The translations under genes were made by a program, and so were the position numbers. From assembly GCA_016722505.1 (NCBI GenBank), contig JADKJH010000006.1:61001-125000 (forward strand): a stretch of 64,000 nucleotides of DNA. Direction: 5' to 3'. The stretch's first letter is position 1. Each line of letters begins with the position of its first letter. The notes under the pieces were generated by a model that was not told the DNA's origin, did no database searches, and saw only the letters and a list, made by a program, of their open reading frames with translations. This DNA comes from Holophagaceae bacterium (GTDB taxonomy: Bacteria; Acidobacteriota; Holophagae; Holophagales; Holophagaceae). Positions 53,558 to 62,748 of the stretch are shown here, in pieces.

Positions 53558-53585
53558 AAGAGGCCCCCATCATGGGGGCCTCTTT
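53558..53585 (+). terminator. Rho-independent terminator after the OPT transporter gene
   Basis: A long GC-rich stem (AAGAGGCCCCC / GGGGGCCTCTT, 11 base pairs) with loop ATCAT spans 53558-53584 and is followed by a short T tract (TTTG). It lies 17 bases past the OPT stop and 18 bases before the end of the convergent outer-membrane gene, so it may act for both directions. Confidence 0.85.
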
Positions 53586-53602
53586 GTATTCAGCTCGATC
53601 TA

Positions 53603-54712
53603 TTAGAAACGTTTGACCACATCAACTCGGTGCGTCGTCAAGGCGTCCTTGGCGCTGCGGAGACGTTGATCCAGATAGCTGTACTGGACGAGCCATTTCC
53701 GAGGCAAGGCAAGAGCTGCGATATAGCGGCTGCCATCGGCATTGGCGTGGAACCACCATAGGTCGCCATTGACGCTGCCTAATTGGGAGCTGGGCGCCAT
53801 GATCTGACGAACCCAGCCAATTTGTGGAAACCACTTCCGGGTCCGGCTGCCAAGGAATACCTGAAGTTCGCCACCCACCTCCCTGGTCGTGCGATTGGTA
53901 TGGCGCAGGGCTTTGATCTCGAAAGGAAAACCGGTGCTGGCGGAGACGGCCAGGCCGTAGGTCGTGAGCGGATAATTGGTTGTCGGGTTGTAGTATTCGG
54001 GGTCTGTGATTGGGTTCTGGCGATGGAATTTGGCCAAGTCCTGTTCACGGGCCTTCAGGTTCCAGGGACCCCCAAAAAAGGTCCAGGACACCTGTCCGAT
54101 GGTGAACTTAGCCACGCCCTGCACAGCTGCGATGTTAACGCGACCGCCTTCCAGCAGCCGGGCATCGCCGGTTATGGCGCGGATTCCAATTTCATCAAAC
54201 AAACCATCCGGAGACCGGAAAAAAGCTCGGCCAAACCCGCCGATGACACGCAGATCCGGGTCCCAGATGCTCTCGGTGGAGAGGAGTCCATTCTCCACAA
54301 TGCCGCCGTGCAATTCGGCTCCACCATTCGCATTGAACCCTTGAATCCGGAGGTCCGCCAAGTCCAAACGGGAGCCGTTGCTGGGTTCATTGTCGAACCG
54401 TGCCAGGTTGTTCCGGTTTCCATCGCTCCCAATATAATGCGCTGACCCTACCCGGAACTGGATCCAGCCGTCGTCCTCGCCGATCTGCCATCGGAGCCTT
54501 AAACGCGAACGATCACGGATGATGGCTGGCTTGCCGGGTCCCCGGTCAATGTCCTCATGCCAGCCGTTCAGCTCCCAGGTAGGCAGCCACCACTTCCGCT
54601 CGGGTTCTTTGAAATAAGACGTGCTGTCCGGGCTTTGCCCCTCGTTCAGGACAGTATCCTGAGCGACCAGCGAGCTGCTGGCGAGCAGGAGAAAAACCAG
54701 GCAAGGCTTCAC
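53603..54712 (-). CDS. Outer-membrane beta-barrel-like protein
   Basis: This protein has a signal peptide (VKPCLVFLLLASSSLVAQ) if begun at the GTG at 54712, giving 369 residues. The mature part is rich in alternating aromatic and polar strands (RLRWQIG, WIQFRVGSAHYIG, WTFFGGP) and ends in the aromatic VKRF, as outer-membrane proteins do. This fits a porin-like barrel, but no family is clear. The ORF could extend 19 residues upstream, overlapping the preceding gene by 40 or so bases, which is less likely. Confidence 0.65.
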   Translation of the reverse strand: MKPCLVFLLLASSSLVAQDTVLNEGQSPDSTSYFKEPERKWWLPTWELNGWHEDIDRGPGKPAIIRDRSRLRLRWQIGEDDGWIQFRVGSAHYIGSDGNRNNLARFDNEPSNGSRLDLADLRIQGFNANGGAELHGGIVENGLLSTESIWDPDLRVIGGFGRAFFRSPDGLFDEIGIRAITGDARLLEGGRVNIAAVQGVAKFTIGQVSWTFFGGPWNLKAREQDLAKFHRQNPITDPEYYNPTTNYPLTTYGLAVSASTGFPFEIKALRHTNRTTREVGGELQVFLGSRTRKWFPQIGWVRQIMAPSSQLGSVNGDLWWFHANADGSRYIAALALPRKWLVQYSYLDQRLRSAKDALTTHRVDVVKRF

Positions 54713-54719
54713 CTTGTGA

Positions 54720-55118
54720 TTACTTGATATTTTCGAAGACCATGTGGATGTTCTTCTTATCCACATCAAAGGGCCATTGGGTAATGCCGTAAAGGTCCAC
54801 CTTGTGTGAGTATTTCATGGTGACGATCACACTGACTTGCTCACCATTGGGTGCTTTCTGAACCCTTATCGCAGATGGAGCCAGGGCCTCTGGAATTCCC
54901 AAACCCTGTATCTCGGATCGAATCTCTTTTTCCACGACCTCGGCGCTTCTACCCCCGGCCTGCTCGGCCTTCCTGTCGACGATGTCGTAGATTTGGTTGT
55001 TGGCATAATACACAGGCACGACCTTGATGGCGACAGCAACCAGGATGGTCAGCACCAGCAAGCTGACCACACAACCCACCTTGCCTTCACCACGCTGGGA
55101 ATAGGTTCGAACGCTCAT
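54720..55118 (-). CDS. Small membrane-anchored protein, DUF4845-like
   Basis: This 132-residue protein has a basic start (MSVRTYSQRGEGKVG), one membrane segment (about 16-34, VVSLLVLTILVAVAIKVVPVYY), and a soluble alpha-beta domain of about 90 residues (NNQIYDIVDRKAEQAGG..., VIVTMKYSHKVDLYG). The pattern resembles DUF4845-type proteins, without known function. The ATG at 55116-55118 has a GAGGTG ribosome site; a longer upstream reading is not needed. Confidence 0.6.
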   Translation of the reverse strand: MSVRTYSQRGEGKVGCVVSLLVLTILVAVAIKVVPVYYANNQIYDIVDRKAEQAGGRSAEVVEKEIRSEIQGLGIPEALAPSAIRVQKAPNGEQVSVIVTMKYSHKVDLYGITQWPFDVDKKNIHMVFENIK

Positions 55119-55259
55119 CTGGCACCTCACAAGAAAATCATTCCAGGTTGTTGAAAAAATCATAACCCGGTCATCACGATTGTGGACCGCCCTAAGGGAC
55201 CGTAATCAAATTCTCAAAGCTGCACAAGTCATCTCGCAACGACCCCCAATCCTCAGCCC

Positions 55260-57347
55260 TCAATTCTTCAAGTCTTCCGCTGCCTGTTTGGCAAGGGGCG
55301 CTACGAGAGGTCCATCAGGACCAAAAAGGGTCGAATTGGGAAATCCTTGAGCTTTCCCGAAGGCTTGGATCGCTTCAGGAATATACACGGAACCAAGCTT
55401 GCTGAGGCAAATCCCAGTGTAATAATCCACGGTTCCCTGCCCCAGCCCAAGGACCTGGGGTGACCGGCCGGACCCCAGGACTTTGGCCTCTCGAAGCAAT
55501 TCCAGCGCCTTGTCGTAGCGTCGGAAATGCATGAGTGCGATGGCCTGGTTCAACTTGAGAAAGGCCGATTCATCCCCCTTGGCCGCAATGGTTCGCAAGC
55601 GCAGTTCCGCAAGTACAAAGGGATAGCAGAGGTTGGCCGCGTAGAGAGGAATCTCTAATGGTTCCCGCCCGAGCGGCAGGCTTGTGGCGAGTCCGGCTTG
55701 GGCAACCGAAAGGGTGTCGCCCTTGCTTTCGAGGAGGATTTTCCGCAACGCAGACGCGGTTGAGACAGGTTTGCCGTCGGCCTGAGTGATGGGTTTCAGG
55801 ATCTGGATGCCTGCTTTTTCGGAATCTCCAGCATTGATTACCATCGGGCCGGCTTCTCCTGGGAGGTCAGCCACCAGGAGCCCGATGCTCGGCTCCCAAA
55901 TCTGGGGTTGCATGTTGAGCCGCGCCACTAAATCCAGCAAGGGGTCTTCATCAAGGGGTTTCACGGCGAAGTGTTCCACTTCGCCCCCCAGGGTTCCAAC
56001 CACCAGATCCACTGCAGATCCGGGCTTATCTTTGATGGTGTTCAAACTAAGCACCAACTCGGTGTCTTTGGCGGTTTTGATCCGTGCCATTGCTTCCAAG
56101 GAGGGCTCACCTTCCTTCGGCCTTATGAAGGCCACTTCCTTGAGGCGATCTCCCAACCCCTTGAGATGTGTGATGAGCCGGGACTTGCCCGGGAAATCAT
56201 CCGTGCCGTCAAACCCAATGAAGGTCAGGCGGGGTTTCGGCTTGGTGGCAAGGCTGACGGTCTTATTTTCCGGAACATCCAGCCTTTGAGAAAACCCCCC
56301 GGCTGGGTATTTCACCACCAAATCGTAGGTACCCGCGCAGACGGACACGCCATTCACCGGCAGGGCTCCATAACTCTGTCCCGAAAGGAATAATTCGCCG
56401 CCGGGCCAGGGTGAGCTCACTGTGAGTGTTCCGCGGGACGGATCCAGTTTAATGGCCTCCAGAATGTGGTCCGCGTAGGGCGTGGTGAACGTTTCGCCCA
56501 ACTCCACCCGTTTGGGGCGGAAGCAGCTGGATTTCAGTTCAAGGAGGTGTTTTCCGACTTTCAGATCAGATAAGACGAACGCGCCTGAAAGGTCCTCCAC
56601 CTTGAGTCCCGCCTTCTCGGCGATGGCCTTCAATTCAACAGGCACTTCGGCTGATGCGGTCTGGACGGGGGTTTTACCCAAAGATTTGCCATCCAGCGAT
56701 ACTTCCGTGCCGCTTGGGTAGGTGAAAAAAGTGATGGTTGAAGCATTGCGGTCCAGCTTGAAGTCAACATTCCTGGAATCCTTTGGGGCCAGTTCAAAGT
56801 CCACTTCCTGCGGGCTGAATCCAGGTTTGGTGTAGATGAGCTTATGCACGCCGAAAGGCAAGTGCCGGGAGGGCAAAGCGGGACCCGGTTTTTCATCCAC
56901 CTTCAAAACCCCGCCTTCGGGCAGATAGGTAAAGCTGACTTTCGCCAGCTTGGCGCTCCTGAGGCCATCGTAAAGGCTGAGTAACTTCCCCGAAGTAATA
57001 TTCTTATCCAGCTCAAAATCTGGATTGAAATTCACCAAAGCTTCCATGCGCTTGGCTGCATCGGCCTTTTTGGCGGGGTTGCGATCCTCCAGAATGGCGA
57101 GCCAGTTGTAGGTTTCGCAGAGCAATAAGCTCCATTCCGGATCCAGCGTGAGCGACTTGGGTTCTAATGCCGCGAGTACTTGTTCGAATTTTATCGTGGC
57201 CCCATCCCGGTCGCCTTGATTGGCCCATAAATCTTTCCCCTGCTTGGCTGCGTCCTTCAAGGCTGGGTCAGGTTGCGGGGCCTGGGCAGAGAGACAGACA
57301 CTGATGAGGGTCAGGGCGGCAGGAGTGAACAGCAAGGGGCGCGTCAT
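55260..57347 (-). CDS. PEGA-domain envelope protein
   Basis: This 695-residue exported protein has a signal peptide (LLFTPAALTLISVCLSAQA) and, in the centre (about 150-400), three or four PEGA-like modules such as LDGKSLGKTPV, LPSRHLPFGVHKLIYTKPGF and LSGQSYGALPVNGVSVCAGTYDLVVKYPAGG. PEGA modules are common in bacterial surface proteins. The C-terminal part (about 580-690) has TPR-like helices. The start ATG at 57345-57347 shares one base with the stop of the upstream TPR gene, so they are coupled. Function unknown. Confidence 0.75.
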   Translation of the reverse strand: MTRPLLFTPAALTLISVCLSAQAPQPDPALKDAAKQGKDLWANQGDRDGATIKFEQVLAALEPKSLTLDPEWSLLLCETYNWLAILEDRNPAKKADAAKRMEALVNFNPDFELDKNITSGKLLSLYDGLRSAKLAKVSFTYLPEGGVLKVDEKPGPALPSRHLPFGVHKLIYTKPGFSPQEVDFELAPKDSRNVDFKLDRNASTITFFTYPSGTEVSLDGKSLGKTPVQTASAEVPVELKAIAEKAGLKVEDLSGAFVLSDLKVGKHLLELKSSCFRPKRVELGETFTTPYADHILEAIKLDPSRGTLTVSSPWPGGELFLSGQSYGALPVNGVSVCAGTYDLVVKYPAGGFSQRLDVPENKTVSLATKPKPRLTFIGFDGTDDFPGKSRLITHLKGLGDRLKEVAFIRPKEGEPSLEAMARIKTAKDTELVLSLNTIKDKPGSAVDLVVGTLGGEVEHFAVKPLDEDPLLDLVARLNMQPQIWEPSIGLLVADLPGEAGPMVINAGDSEKAGIQILKPITQADGKPVSTASALRKILLESKGDTLSVAQAGLATSLPLGREPLEIPLYAANLCYPFVLAELRLRTIAAKGDESAFLKLNQAIALMHFRRYDKALELLREAKVLGSGRSPQVLGLGQGTVDYYTGICLSKLGSVYIPEAIQAFGKAQGFPNSTLFGPDGPLVAPLAKQAAEDLKN

Positions 57348-58819
57348 CAATTCAACCGGAGGAGTAGATCATTGGATCTGTCAGCAAGGATGAGGCCACC
57401 GCTGCGGTCAAAGGCGATGGCTACGAATTTTCCGCTGATGCCGAGCTGTCGCCAAGTTGCCTGGCGCAGCACAGAACCATCGGGACCCCAGAGCACAACA
57501 CCTTCGAATTCCCCGCCATCCACGATGGCGGCCACGTGGCCGAGGGCATCGCTGCCCAGGGCTAGTACGTAACGGAATACGCCCGACAGTCCTTTGCCGT
57601 AAGGAATCCACACTTGGGGTTGACCATTCGCGTCCAGGAACTTCACATCCCGGTTGGCATCAGAAGCCTGCGCGACGCCCCCATTCGGAAGGGGGGCCAA
57701 AGCGTTGGTGGTGGGTGAAGGTAGCGCCTTGCTTTGGCCATCCAGATCTATGAGCGTCAAGGCTGGAATCTTTTTATCTCCGACCCAGACTGTGCCCCAG
57801 TGGTCCAAAACACCTCCTGTTGGGGCATTGCCGGCCAGCGCAGCGGGAACACCATCTTCCTTCACCAAGCCTTGTTTGGTGAGGAACCAGGGCAGGCCGT
57901 TGGGGGCGACCATCATTGCTTTTGCGCCCTTCACCAGTCCGCCGACGGGGGCCGATTGGTTTTTATGCAGGACGCTGGCTCGATCTAGGCCGTCTTCATA
58001 GATGTACAGATCTCCATCTGGGCCAGGAGTCAACAAGGTGGGGGTATTGACCCACTTCGCGGCCTTCCCGGCAGGCCAGAGGCCTTCGGATTTCAAGGGC
58101 GTTTTCTGCATCCGCCACTTCACGCGAACAGCGATCCGCCAGGCCGCATCCTTGGCTTCTGGGGTATTGGGCGACCGTTCGCGGAGGCGCTCCAGGAGGC
58201 GCAGGCAGCCCTGCAGATCCCCTCTGATGTCCAGCACCTCGGCGGCTTGCAACAGCGCCTTGGGTGCGAAGGTAGAGAGCGGATCCAGGCGGTAGGCCTC
58301 AAGAAAGCTTTGCAACGCACGGCCCCAATTGGATTGGCCCTGGAAGGCCAATCCAAGCTGATAATGGGCCCCGGCCACGGCGGGGTTGTCGGTATAGAGA
58401 TCCACCACCCGATTGAATTCCGCGATGGCTTCCTTCATGTCTGTGGGTTTTTTGGCCCGCTGGGCCAGGATTTCCCCACGCAGCAGCATAGCCTCCGCGG
58501 CGATGGGAGATTTAATGTGCTCGGTTTTCAGACGTTCAAGAAATGGCAGGGCAGAGTCGGGCTTTTTCTCAACCTCGATGTGGTAGCGCGCCATGCGGAT
58601 GAGCGCTTGGGCCGCAAAGCTGGATCTGGGCGCGGCTTGGAGAAGCTGGTTCCAGGTCTCGAATGCTTCGGGGTACGAATGGGCGTGGAACGCGCGCTCA
58701 CCGCTTTGGTAAAGCTTCTCGGAAATATCAGCATCCTGTGCCAACAACACGCATGCGGGAAGCGAGACCAGAGCTAAAGCAATGGCGTGTCGGCGTGGGA
58801 TGGGCAGGAGCCCTGTCAT
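57347..58819 (-). CDS. Exported TPR plus beta-propeller-like protein
   Basis: This 490-residue protein has a signal peptide (MTGLLPIPRRHAIALALVSLPACVLLAQ). The first half (about 30-240) is tetratricopeptide-like (SPIAAEAMLLRGEILAQ, AVAGAHYQLGLAFQGQSNWGRALQSF), as in YbgF/BamD-type proteins; the second half (about 260-490) has repeated NHL/beta-propeller-like strands (GPDGDLYIYEDG, VLDHWGTVWVGD, VAIAFDRSGGLILADRSND). It is read before, and coupled to, the PEGA-domain gene, so the two probably act together in the periplasm. The ATG at 58819 is set by the signal peptide and a GAGG site. Confidence 0.72.
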   Translation of the reverse strand: MTGLLPIPRRHAIALALVSLPACVLLAQDADISEKLYQSGERAFHAHSYPEAFETWNQLLQAAPRSSFAAQALIRMARYHIEVEKKPDSALPFLERLKTEHIKSPIAAEAMLLRGEILAQRAKKPTDMKEAIAEFNRVVDLYTDNPAVAGAHYQLGLAFQGQSNWGRALQSFLEAYRLDPLSTFAPKALLQAAEVLDIRGDLQGCLRLLERLRERSPNTPEAKDAAWRIAVRVKWRMQKTPLKSEGLWPAGKAAKWVNTPTLLTPGPDGDLYIYEDGLDRASVLHKNQSAPVGGLVKGAKAMMVAPNGLPWFLTKQGLVKEDGVPAALAGNAPTGGVLDHWGTVWVGDKKIPALTLIDLDGQSKALPSPTTNALAPLPNGGVAQASDANRDVKFLDANGQPQVWIPYGKGLSGVFRYVLALGSDALGHVAAIVDGGEFEGVVLWGPDGSVLRQATWRQLGISGKFVAIAFDRSGGLILADRSNDLLLRLN

Positions 58820-58890
58820 TGAAGCCTCAGTCAATAGTGGATTCATCATAGCCCACGCATCCAACCCTTGAACCCTGATAAGTTGTAGCG

Positions 58891-59616
58891 ATGCGCTGGT
58901 CCCAGATGGATTTCCTGTTCCGACGCCTGGTCCACTGTGCCCTTCATCCGGTGCAGGGATTCCAGGAGCGGGCCGCGGAATCCCCCAAATTGGGGGTTTC
59001 TTTTGGATGGATGCTGCTGCTCCGCGGCTCCATCAGCCTGATTGGCAGCCTGCTGACCCTCCACGCGGTGTACCGGGACTACCCGGCGTTCAAAGATCCC
59101 CACAGCCGCATGTGGCAGCAGATTCTGCAGCTATTTCCTGCCGAGATCAATGTCGAGGACGTCCGCGCCTTCGTAACGAGCCTGCCTGATCTGCCATCGT
59201 GGGCTAATCTTTGGCCCTGGATGATAGTGCTGCCCCCCGTGGGAATCGCCAGCGCCTGGCTGCACAACGCGGTCTGGGACCACATGTCGCTTTGGATGCT
59301 GGGTGGCGTGAAAAGAACCGGAAACTGGCGCAGCACATTCATCGCCGAGGCGGAGGCCATGCAGGTGGGGGCGCTTGACGCGGCCATCGGCCTGTTGGGC
59401 TTCATTCCTCTCATGGGCCTGCTGTTGACGCCGGTCTTCATGGTGTCCGGCGCCTATTTCTGGATGCTGCGGGGGCTTGCCCTGGCGGCCTTCCATCGTG
59501 CGCCCATGTGGAAGGGTGTTGCGGCGACGTTGCTGCACATCATTCTGGCAATTATTTTTGTTTTGGGGATGCTGGGCATCAGCTTATTGATCGTCATGCA
59601 ATCGGTATCGGGGTGA
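58891..59616 (+). CDS. Yip1-type membrane protein
   Basis: This 241-residue protein has about five hydrophobic helices and a Yip1-like layout, with a soluble N-terminal part (MDFLFRRLVHCALHPVQGF) and a PPVGIASAWLHNAVWDHMSLWMLGG segment near residue 110. The Yip1/YIP1-family bacterial proteins have no settled function. No ribosome site precedes the first ATG; the ATG at 58906 is an alternative. It is divergent from the TPR gene. Confidence 0.65.
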   Translation: MRWSQMDFLFRRLVHCALHPVQGFQERAAESPKLGVSFGWMLLLRGSISLIGSLLTLHAVYRDYPAFKDPHSRMWQQILQLFPAEINVEDVRAFVTSLPDLPSWANLWPWMIVLPPVGIASAWLHNAVWDHMSLWMLGGVKRTGNWRSTFIAEAEAMQVGALDAAIGLLGFIPLMGLLLTPVFMVSGAYFWMLRGLALAAFHRAPMWKGVAATLLHIILAIIFVLGMLGISLLIVMQSVSG

Positions 59617-59810
59617 TTCACTTATCTGGATTGGTGTGATTCCCCAGCGCTCATGCAAGAACCGCCTGCCTGGTCCGGGTTGTTTTTCGCGGCGGCTTGG
59701 CTTCGCGCTGAGTTGCCACCCGGGGATTTTGGGTGGCTGGACCACTGCAAGTAGCGCTGGAAACCCAGAGCAGTCATGATGCTTCAGTCCCTACCCTCAG
59801 GAGTGCGTCC

Positions 59811-60167
59811 ATGTTCCAGCAGATCCTGGATCAGTTGATCGAACGGGTTCCCGAAGCCCTCGCAGCCACCTTCAGTGACAAAGATGGCGAACCCATTTGC
59901 ACCCGTACGATCCAGGTACCCAATGATGCCTTGCAGCTGCTTGGCGCCTATCAACAGACTGTCAAGCGCCACTTAGCCCAGGCCATTGAGGAATTCGACA
60001 GCGGTGAAATCGAACAGATCGCTTTCGCCACGCAGGAGCACTGGATCTTGATGATGGGTGCCTCAGAGGGCTGCACGCTGGTGTTGATCATCCATCGGGA
60101 AGGCATCCTGGGCCGAGCCCGGTTCGAGATGATCAGGGCCGTCAAAGCCCTGAATCAGCAGCTCTGA
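59811..60167 (+). CDS. Roadblock/LC7-domain protein
   Basis: This 118-residue protein has the fold pattern of the roadblock/LC7 family (MFQQILDQLIERVPEALAATFSDKDGEPI... SGEIEQIAFATQEHWILMMGA). In bacteria these small proteins often pair with Ras-like GTPases (MglB type) or act in gliding and signalling. No partner GTPase gene is adjacent. The ATG at 59811 has a CAGGAG site upstream; the longer reading is not supported. Confidence 0.75.
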   Translation: MFQQILDQLIERVPEALAATFSDKDGEPICTRTIQVPNDALQLLGAYQQTVKRHLAQAIEEFDSGEIEQIAFATQEHWILMMGASEGCTLVLIIHREGILGRARFEMIRAVKALNQQL

Positions 60168-60192
60168 AAATCATAATTAGCAAGGAGTAAAC

Positions 60193-61671
60193 ATGGAGCG
60201 GTTCATCGGCCTCATTGGCATCATTGTGTTCATGGCCATCGCCATCGGGTTGAGCCGCCATCGCGGCAACATCCACTGGAAGACCGTTGCTTGGGGCCTT
60301 GGCCTGCAATGGGTATTCGCCATCGTGGTGCTCAAGGGCGATCTGCTTTCGCGGTGGCTGGGCTTCAATGGCCGGATGTCCTGGCCCGGGTTCTGGCTCC
60401 ATGAAGGCGCGCCGAATGCGCATTTCTATGGCTTAGGCTGGATCATCTTCGCTTTGATGTTCACGCCCATGCTATTGCGGCGTTTCGCGGGCTTCCAAAG
60501 CAAACAGCTCAACTGGAGCATTTTTGGGGTGGTGGTCTACGGATTGCTCTGGGGCAATCTGGTGGGCAAGACCTTTAACAACATCCGCATCGTGGTGCAG
60601 CACCTGATGGAATATGCCCATGACGGCGCCAGCTTCGTATTCGGACCCCTGGCGGACAGCGCGGCGGGAGGCATGGGGGCGCCGGTGATGGATGCCGCCC
60701 ACCATTCCATCGGCCGCATGGGGATGGTCTTCGCCTTCGTGGTGCTGCCCACCATCATCTTCGTGGCGAGCATCTTCGCGGTGCTCTACTACCTCGGCGT
60801 GATGCAATGGGTCGTGGGCGCCTGCGCCCGCGCCATGGGCCGCGTGCTCAAGGTCAGCGGCGCCGAAAGCGTGTGCGTGGCCGCGAGCATCCTGATGGGC
60901 CAGACCGAAGCGCCGCTCACCATCCGGCCCTTTCTGTCGCGGCTCACCCGCTCCGAATTGATGGTCATCATGACCGCGGGCATGGCGCACGTGTCGGGTT
61001 CCATCATGGTGGCTTACGTGCAGATCGCCGGCGTGGACATCGTGCATCTGCTCACCGCTGTGATCATGACCGCGCCGGGCGCCGTGATGATCGCCAAGAT
61101 CCTGGAACCCGAAGTCGAGGAACCCGAAACCCAGATGGTGGCGGGCGAAGAACTGAAGGTGGATATCCCCAACCACGATGCGAACGTCATTGACGCCGCC
61201 GCCCGCGGCGCCTTCGAAGGCGGCAGCCTGGCCTTCAACGTGGCCGTCATGCTCATCGCCTTCATCGCGCTCGTAGCGCTCATCAACGGTCTCATCAAGG
61301 CCGCCTATCCCGGCGGCAGCCTTGAAATTATCCTGGGCACGCTGTTCAAGCCCTTCGCCTTCCTGATGGGCGTTCCATGGAAAGAAGCCGGCACCGTAGG
61401 TTCGCTGCTGGGCACCCGCATGGTGGTCAATGAGTTCGTCGCCTTCATCCAACTTGGCGCCCTGCCCGAACTGAGCACCAAGGCCAAGCTTGTTTCGACA
61501 TTCGCTCTCTGCGGTTTCGCCAATTTCTCCAGCATCGCCATCCAGGTGGGCGGCATCGGCGCATTGATCCCAGAACGGCGCAGCGATCTGGCGCGGCTAG
61601 GACTCAAGGCCATGCTCGCGGGGACCCTGGCGAACTTCCTGAGTGCATGCATCGCCGGAGTGCTGAGCTAA
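60193..61671 (+). CDS. Concentrative nucleoside transporter (NupC family)
   Basis: This 492-residue polytopic protein matches the CNT family of Na+ or H+ nucleoside symporters. The family motif GQTEAPLTIRPFLSRLTRSELMVIMTAGMAHVSGSIMVAYV is near residue 235, and VNEFVAFIQLG and CGFANFSSIAIQVGGIGALIPERR fit the C-terminal core. An AAGGAG ribosome site precedes the ATG. Its stop codon is inside the left arm of the inverted repeat that follows. Confidence 0.9.
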   Translation: MERFIGLIGIIVFMAIAIGLSRHRGNIHWKTVAWGLGLQWVFAIVVLKGDLLSRWLGFNGRMSWPGFWLHEGAPNAHFYGLGWIIFALMFTPMLLRRFAGFQSKQLNWSIFGVVVYGLLWGNLVGKTFNNIRIVVQHLMEYAHDGASFVFGPLADSAAGGMGAPVMDAAHHSIGRMGMVFAFVVLPTIIFVASIFAVLYYLGVMQWVVGACARAMGRVLKVSGAESVCVAASILMGQTEAPLTIRPFLSRLTRSELMVIMTAGMAHVSGSIMVAYVQIAGVDIVHLLTAVIMTAPGAVMIAKILEPEVEEPETQMVAGEELKVDIPNHDANVIDAAARGAFEGGSLAFNVAVMLIAFIALVALINGLIKAAYPGGSLEIILGTLFKPFAFLMGVPWKEAGTVGSLLGTRMVVNEFVAFIQLGALPELSTKAKLVSTFALCGFANFSSIAIQVGGIGALIPERRSDLARLGLKAMLAGTLANFLSACIAGVLS

Positions 61672-61824
61672 AAACACTATGCGGAGGTTGTGACGAAGGC
61701 GAAGATCGCGAAGGGGAAATGGGCCAGGAAATAAATATTTCCTCTCACCCTTCGCCCCTTCGCCACCCTCTCGACAATCGCCTTCCGGCGATTTCGAGCC
61801 AGTGATGCTCGCGTAGTGTTTTTA
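61669..61824. repeat. 156-bp composite inverted-repeat element between nupC and pssA
   Basis: The left arm TAAAAACACTATGCG (61669-61683) and the right arm CGCGTAGTGTTTTTA (61810-61824) are inverted repeats at 14 of 15 positions. Inside lie a second inverted pair (GGCGAAG...GCGAAGGGG at 61697-61715 and ACCCTTCGCCCCTTCGCC at 61747-61764) and a near-palindromic centre (GGAAAT/ATTTCC). The outer arms carry the stop codons of both convergent genes. It may be a bidirectional terminator or a small repeat family of MITE/REP type. Only one copy is in the window. Confidence 0.7.
61770..61798. other. Strong stem-loop inside the repeat element
   Basis: CTCGA C AATCGCC TTCC GGCGATT TCGAG pairs as a 12-bp stem with one bulged C at 61775 and a TTCC loop. 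It lies inside the 61669-61824 repeat and adds a separate RNA hairpin near its right end. Confidence 0.7.
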
Positions 61825-62674
61825 TCCGACGGTCCCCGAATCGGTTTCTTCGGGAGCATGCGGAGGCTCAACGCCCCGCCAACCCAGGCTCCATGCCAGA
61901 TTCAGTAGAATGCCCGACAGAATGTAGACAATAAAAAAACCGATGAAAAAATACTGCCGGAAAATGATCATCAGGCAGAGGATCCCCACGAAGGCGACTT
62001 TCAGGCCCATGGCGGCCCGGGGGCTTTGGGACTTCTTCTTGAAGCTGGGGAATCGGACCGTTGAGACCATCAACAAGCCCACCAGGAAAAGCTCAGCTGC
62101 GAAATAGTAGGCGTGCTTTGCCAGAACGGGCTGGCCGGGCCAGCACAAGATCACTGAAGCCACGCAGGCCGCGCCAGCGGGGATCGGCATCCCAACGAAA
62201 AACCGCGAATCCACAATGCTCACCTGCACGTTGAAGCGCGCCAGGAAGGGCTCCGCAGGCCACGAAGAAGAAGCACGCGGCCCAGCCCACGGCCCGCAGC
62301 TGGTAGTCGCCGATGCCCAGCGTGAAAAATGCGTAGCGGTAAGCCAGGATCGCGGGGGCCATACCGAAACTCACCATGTCCGCCAGACTGTCCAGCTGCA
62401 CTCCGAACTCAGTGCTGGTGCCCGTGGCACGGGCCACGCGGCCATCCAGGCCATCAAAGACACCTGCCGCCACCAGCAGTATCGCGGCCCAGAGGAAGTA
62501 GTGTTCTGGATTGTCCCCGGCGGCATTGATGGACATCACGACCGACGAGAACCCACACAGGATGGAAATGAGCGTGATGCTGGATGGCAGCGCGAATTTT
62601 GATCGCTGCATGGCGCGCTTCCGCATGTCTCGGCGGTGCTCGCGGCGTTCTTCGGGAGAGAGTCTGGATTTCAT
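61822..62674 (-). pseudogene. pssA: CDP-diacylglycerol-serine O-phosphatidyltransferase, split by a small deletion
   Basis: PssA makes phosphatidylserine, the precursor of phosphatidylethanolamine. The N-terminal part (from ATG 62674, or GTG 62692) has the CDP-alcohol phosphotransferase motif DGLDGRVARATGTSTEFGVQLDSLAD (pattern DGxxAR-like, with DSLAD). At about 62245 the frame changes; the rest (RFNVQVSIVDSRFFVGMPIPAGA to the end at 61822) is in another frame. A missing two bases would restore the conserved ALRLARFN sequence with normal length. A psd gene is not in the window. Its stop codon is in the right arm of the inverted repeat. Confidence 0.85.
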
Positions 62675-62748
62675 GGCCTTCCAGTGTTTCACGAAATCAT
62701 CAAGAGAGCGTTGCTTGAATCGCCGATAGACTAATGGGTTCAGGAGCT

